Origin: Nocardia aurantiaca
GTDB lineage: Bacteria; Actinomycetota; Actinomycetes; Mycobacteriales; Mycobacteriaceae
Assembly: GCF_009708175.1 (NCBI RefSeq)
Contig: NZ_WMBB01000016.1
Coordinates: 119,004 to 183,003, forward strand
Reading direction: 5' to 3'
DNA length: 64,000 nucleotides
Shown here: positions 61,872 to 64,000 of the stretch, piece by piece
Position numbering within the stretch: the stretch's first letter is position 1
Layout: each line of letters begins with the position of its first letter
Position numbers and translations under genes: made by a program
The notes under the pieces: generated by a model
The model's input: the letters and a program-made list of their open reading frames with translations, nothing else
Databases searched by the model: none
Told to the model about the DNA's origin: nothing

Positions 61872-63493
61872 AACGGCTCTGTCTCTCTTTCGGTGGTGGC
61901 GGATCGCAAACTATGCCAACAGGATTCGGTGGCGGAGTAGCTGGAAGCCGGCCCTGCCATGCATCTGCCGCTTGATCAGCTTGGTTTTCGCGTTCATGCC
62001 CTCGATCGGGCCGCTGCTGTAGGGAAGGGTGAGGCCGGCGACGGCGGCGTCATGGTCTTGATCGAGGCCGGTCAAGAAGGGTTCGAGTTCGGGTAGCCGC
62101 GCCTGGCGGAGCTGTTTCATCCAGCAGTCGGGCTCGCTGCCGCGGCGGTTGCTCGTGATGTGGGCGAACTCGTGCACGAGCCCGGCGAGGGCGGTCATTT
62201 CGGGGCAGGTGGCGAGTAGTTCGTCGAGATGGGTGCGGCGTTCGGTGGGCAGCTCGGCCGGGCGGGTCATGATCCAGCTGGTGAGTCGTTTGGGCGAGGG
62301 CCCGATCCGGTCGCTGATGTGACGGCCCTGGTTGATGTATTTGTAGAGCAGGTTCAGGCTGCCGGTGTAGCCGAGAGCTTTCAGCTCCTCGAACAGGTGC
62401 AGAACCGGGGCGCCGGGATCGGCGGCGCGACGAGCGCGCAGGTGATCGCGGTAGGAGTCGACTAGGCAGGCCCGATATTGAGGTGGGCGACGCATCCGGT
62501 CCGGTTCGGGCACTCGGGCATACCGCTTGACGGTGTTGAGCGCCAAGCCCAGTCGGCGTGCGCAGTCCAGCAGGCCGATGCCCTGGTCGAGTAGATCATG
62601 GATGGCATGCCAGCGCTCGATGGTGGATTGCTCGCGCGTGAGCTGCTGCCTCTTGGGTCCATGCCCGGCCCAGCAGGCGCTGTGGGCGACGACGGCTTTC
62701 TCCACCACACGCCCGAGCCCGTTCCATAGATGCCAGCGATCGGATGCCTGCACTACTTCGGGCAGCGCCCGGCGGGCGCCCTCGGCATAGGCGCTGGAGC
62801 CATCACGCACGATGATCTCGACACCGGGATGCTCGCATAGCCAGGCGCGCAACGAGTCGGACTTGCGATCGGGCAGGACATCGACGCGTTCGTGGGTGGC
62901 GGCGTCGATCAATACGCTGGCGTAGCTCTGCCCGCGGCGCAGCGCGAAATCGTCCACGCCCAGCACTGTCGGCACCGGCCGGTCCGGCAGCGGAATGCGA
63001 AGCAGCGCCCGGATCGCGGTGTGTCGCGACAACCGGCACGCCATCTGCGACAGCAGCCGGACGCTGGCCCGTCCGGCCAGCTCACGCACCACCGACCGCA
63101 CCTGATGGGTCATCCGTGTGGTGCGGCGCTGATAGCGATCCAGGACGCCGGGGACCTGTTCTCGAAATGTCTTGCAGCAGTTCAATGTCGGGCATACCAG
63201 GCGGCGGACACGGACCTGCAGCACCACGCCCGGCTGTCGAGTGGAACGTCGGCCACGGTCCGGCGGTGGTAGGCATGCAACCGGGCTGAGTCCGTTCCGC
63301 AGCCAGGGCAGGCGGCCGGACCGCCCGGAGTCCTCGCCCGCACCAGGATCCGCTCACCCTCATCGGCAACGTCCTCGACCACCAGTGGCCGTAACCCTGA
63401 AAAAGCCACGGCTGCAGGCACATTCACCTCATGCACCGGAACATCGTGCCGTCACCGACGCGCAGCCACCACCGAAAGGGAGACAGAGCCGTT
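61872..63493 (-). mobile_element. ISL3-family insertion sequence, near-complete (copy 2)
   Basis: Terminal inverted repeats are visible: AACGGCTCTGTCTCTCTTTC then GGTGGTGGC at 61872-61900, and its complement at 63465-63493 with one mismatch in 29. The transposase runs from 63436 to 61911: N-terminal zinc region (ACPGCGTDSARLHAYH), a single frameshift near 63225, then RRLVCPTLNCCKTFREQVPG, VLGVDDFALRRGQSYASVLI and the DDE end ARLPELEPFLTGLDQDHD. The flanking 8-mers (GTAAAAAC and ATCTGGAC) do not match, so no target duplication is left. It follows the isochorismatase gene and borders IS30/IS3 debris. Confidence 0.85.
61911..63436 (-). pseudogene. ISL3 transposase with one frameshift
   Basis: About 508 residues if the shift near 63225 (between ADVPLDSRA and VVLQVRVRRL) is repaired. 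Otherwise all family landmarks are present, including IEGMNAKTKLIKRQMHGR near the C-terminus. It may be inactive, or expressed by frameshifting; a single sequence error would also explain it. Confidence 0.75.
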
Positions 63494-63544
63494 ATCTGGA
63501 CAGACCCTTGCGCGTCAACACCAACGGCCGTGCGCATCTTGTGC

Positions 63545-63790
63545 ACATGGTCCGGCTTGCTACGAAATGGCCGAACATGCCGCGTTCACCGTCGCCACGG
63601 GTGTTCCGGTCTACTTCTGCGACCCGAAAAGTCCGTGGCAGCGCGGCAGCAACGAGAACACGAATGGTCTTGTCCGCCAATACATTCCCCGGCACCTGGA
63701 TTTGTGCGCCTATAGCCAAGCCGACCTGGATGCCATCGCCGATGAACTCAACGGCCGCCCTCGACAAACCCTCGGATTCCGCACTGAGGG
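63545..63790 (+). mobile_element. IS30-family transposase, C-terminal fragment (second locus)
   Basis: The frame reads EMAEHAAFTVATGVPVYFCD, then SPWQRGSNENTNGLVRQYIP and SQADLDAIADELNGRPRQTL, GFRT, where it is cut by an IS3 end at 63785. The N-terminal part is missing. Related to, but not the same copy as, the fragment at 2190-2577. Confidence 0.75.
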
Positions 63791-64000
63791 GCCGGAAAGT
63801 TTTCGGACAGCGAGGTTTTGGTTATCTCAAGCTGCCTGATTCCGCTGGAACCACTCGGACTCTACTTCGTTCGGTGTGGTAGTCAATTCCGGAGTGAAGC
63901 CGAATCTGGTTGTACCTCAACTCGATATAGCGGGTGATGTCCTTTCGGGCGTGTTCGCGGGTCGGGTATTGGGTGCGGTTCACTCGTTCGTTCTTCAGGG
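63785..64000 (-). mobile_element. IS3-family element, end and OrfB C-terminus (continues beyond window)
   Basis: TGAGGGGCCGGAAAGTTTTC at 63785 looks like an IS3-type terminus inserted into the IS30 fragment. On the minus strand, RKDITRYIELRYNQIRLHSG and IDYHT are followed after a one-base loss by PNEVESEWFQRNQAA and the stop at 63827-63829. The element runs off the end of the window. Confidence 0.7.

Noticed and set aside
51060..63493. Recent composite transposon with identical ISL3 ends
   Set aside because: The two transposases differ at many residues, copy 1 is truncated and copy 2 lacks a target duplication, so recent joint transposition is not supported.

Overview
The window is high-GC actinobacterial DNA, most likely from Nocardia or a close relative in the Mycobacteriales. 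This rests on an MmpL-type transporter, a wax-ester/diacylglycerol acyltransferase, a PknK-like kinase-ATPase, an SdhB that reads like the mycobacterial enzyme, a deazaflavin-dependent nitroreductase-family protein and several short actinobacterial hypothetical families. GTG starts and ATGA overlaps are common. No tRNA, rRNA or CRISPR array was recognised. The genus is inferred from protein families only.

Layout. Positions 1-10.4 kb are a graveyard: the end of an MmpL gene, a decayed paralogue of the kinase found at 27 kb, IS30 and IS3 remnants, an Rpn-type nuclease, a broken sulfonate-uptake/desulfonation operon, an HxlR/SDR pair, and broken DHFR-like and acyltransferase genes. Positions 10.6-15.4 kb hold an isolated sdhB, a methyltransferase, a tautomerase/CGNR pair sharing two palindromic operators, and a P450 without a canonical ExxR. 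Positions 16.2-21.4 kb hold a same-strand run for the cell envelope and exterior (secreted phosphatase, MFS, beta-propeller protein, Thr-rich anchored protein, lipoprotein transglycosylase). Positions 21.5-32.8 kb carry STAS, zinc alcohol dehydrogenase, Ddn-like, PknK-like, MpaB-like and TetR genes. Positions 33-45.4 kb carry a cupredoxin, a stomatin/slipin, WS/DGAT, hydrolase, a helical phasin-like protein, SDR/TetR and TetR/DHA2-efflux pairs with visible operators, and a dead second efflux pump. Then come a stand-alone NAD-dependent DNA ligase (45.6 kb) and a lysE/lysG-like pair split by insertions.

Positions 49.7-53 kb are an insertion-sequence nest (IS3, ISL3, IS256, IS630 fragments). Positions 53-61.8 kb are a distinct island: a cis-prenyltransferase, a secreted glycine-rich protein, and a compact catabolic cluster. 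In that cluster an aconitase-family two-subunit hydratase and an isocitrate-lyase/PEP-mutase-family lyase overlap one another, followed by an MFS carboxylate transporter. A divergent IclR regulator leads an acyl-CoA ligase and an isochorismatase-fold hydrolase. The gene set resembles the dimethylmaleate hydratase/dimethylmalate lyase end of nicotinate fermentation, or another alkylmaleate/alkylmalate route, and is the best candidate here for an undescribed system. The ligase has lost its central ATP-binding portion in frame. The island is bracketed by two directly repeated, diverged ISL3 elements. IS30 and IS3 remnants occur at both ends of the window.

Many genes carry single-base frameshifts or single stops. 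Some may be true decay, especially next to insertion sequences. If the assembly is not polished, some could be sequence errors.
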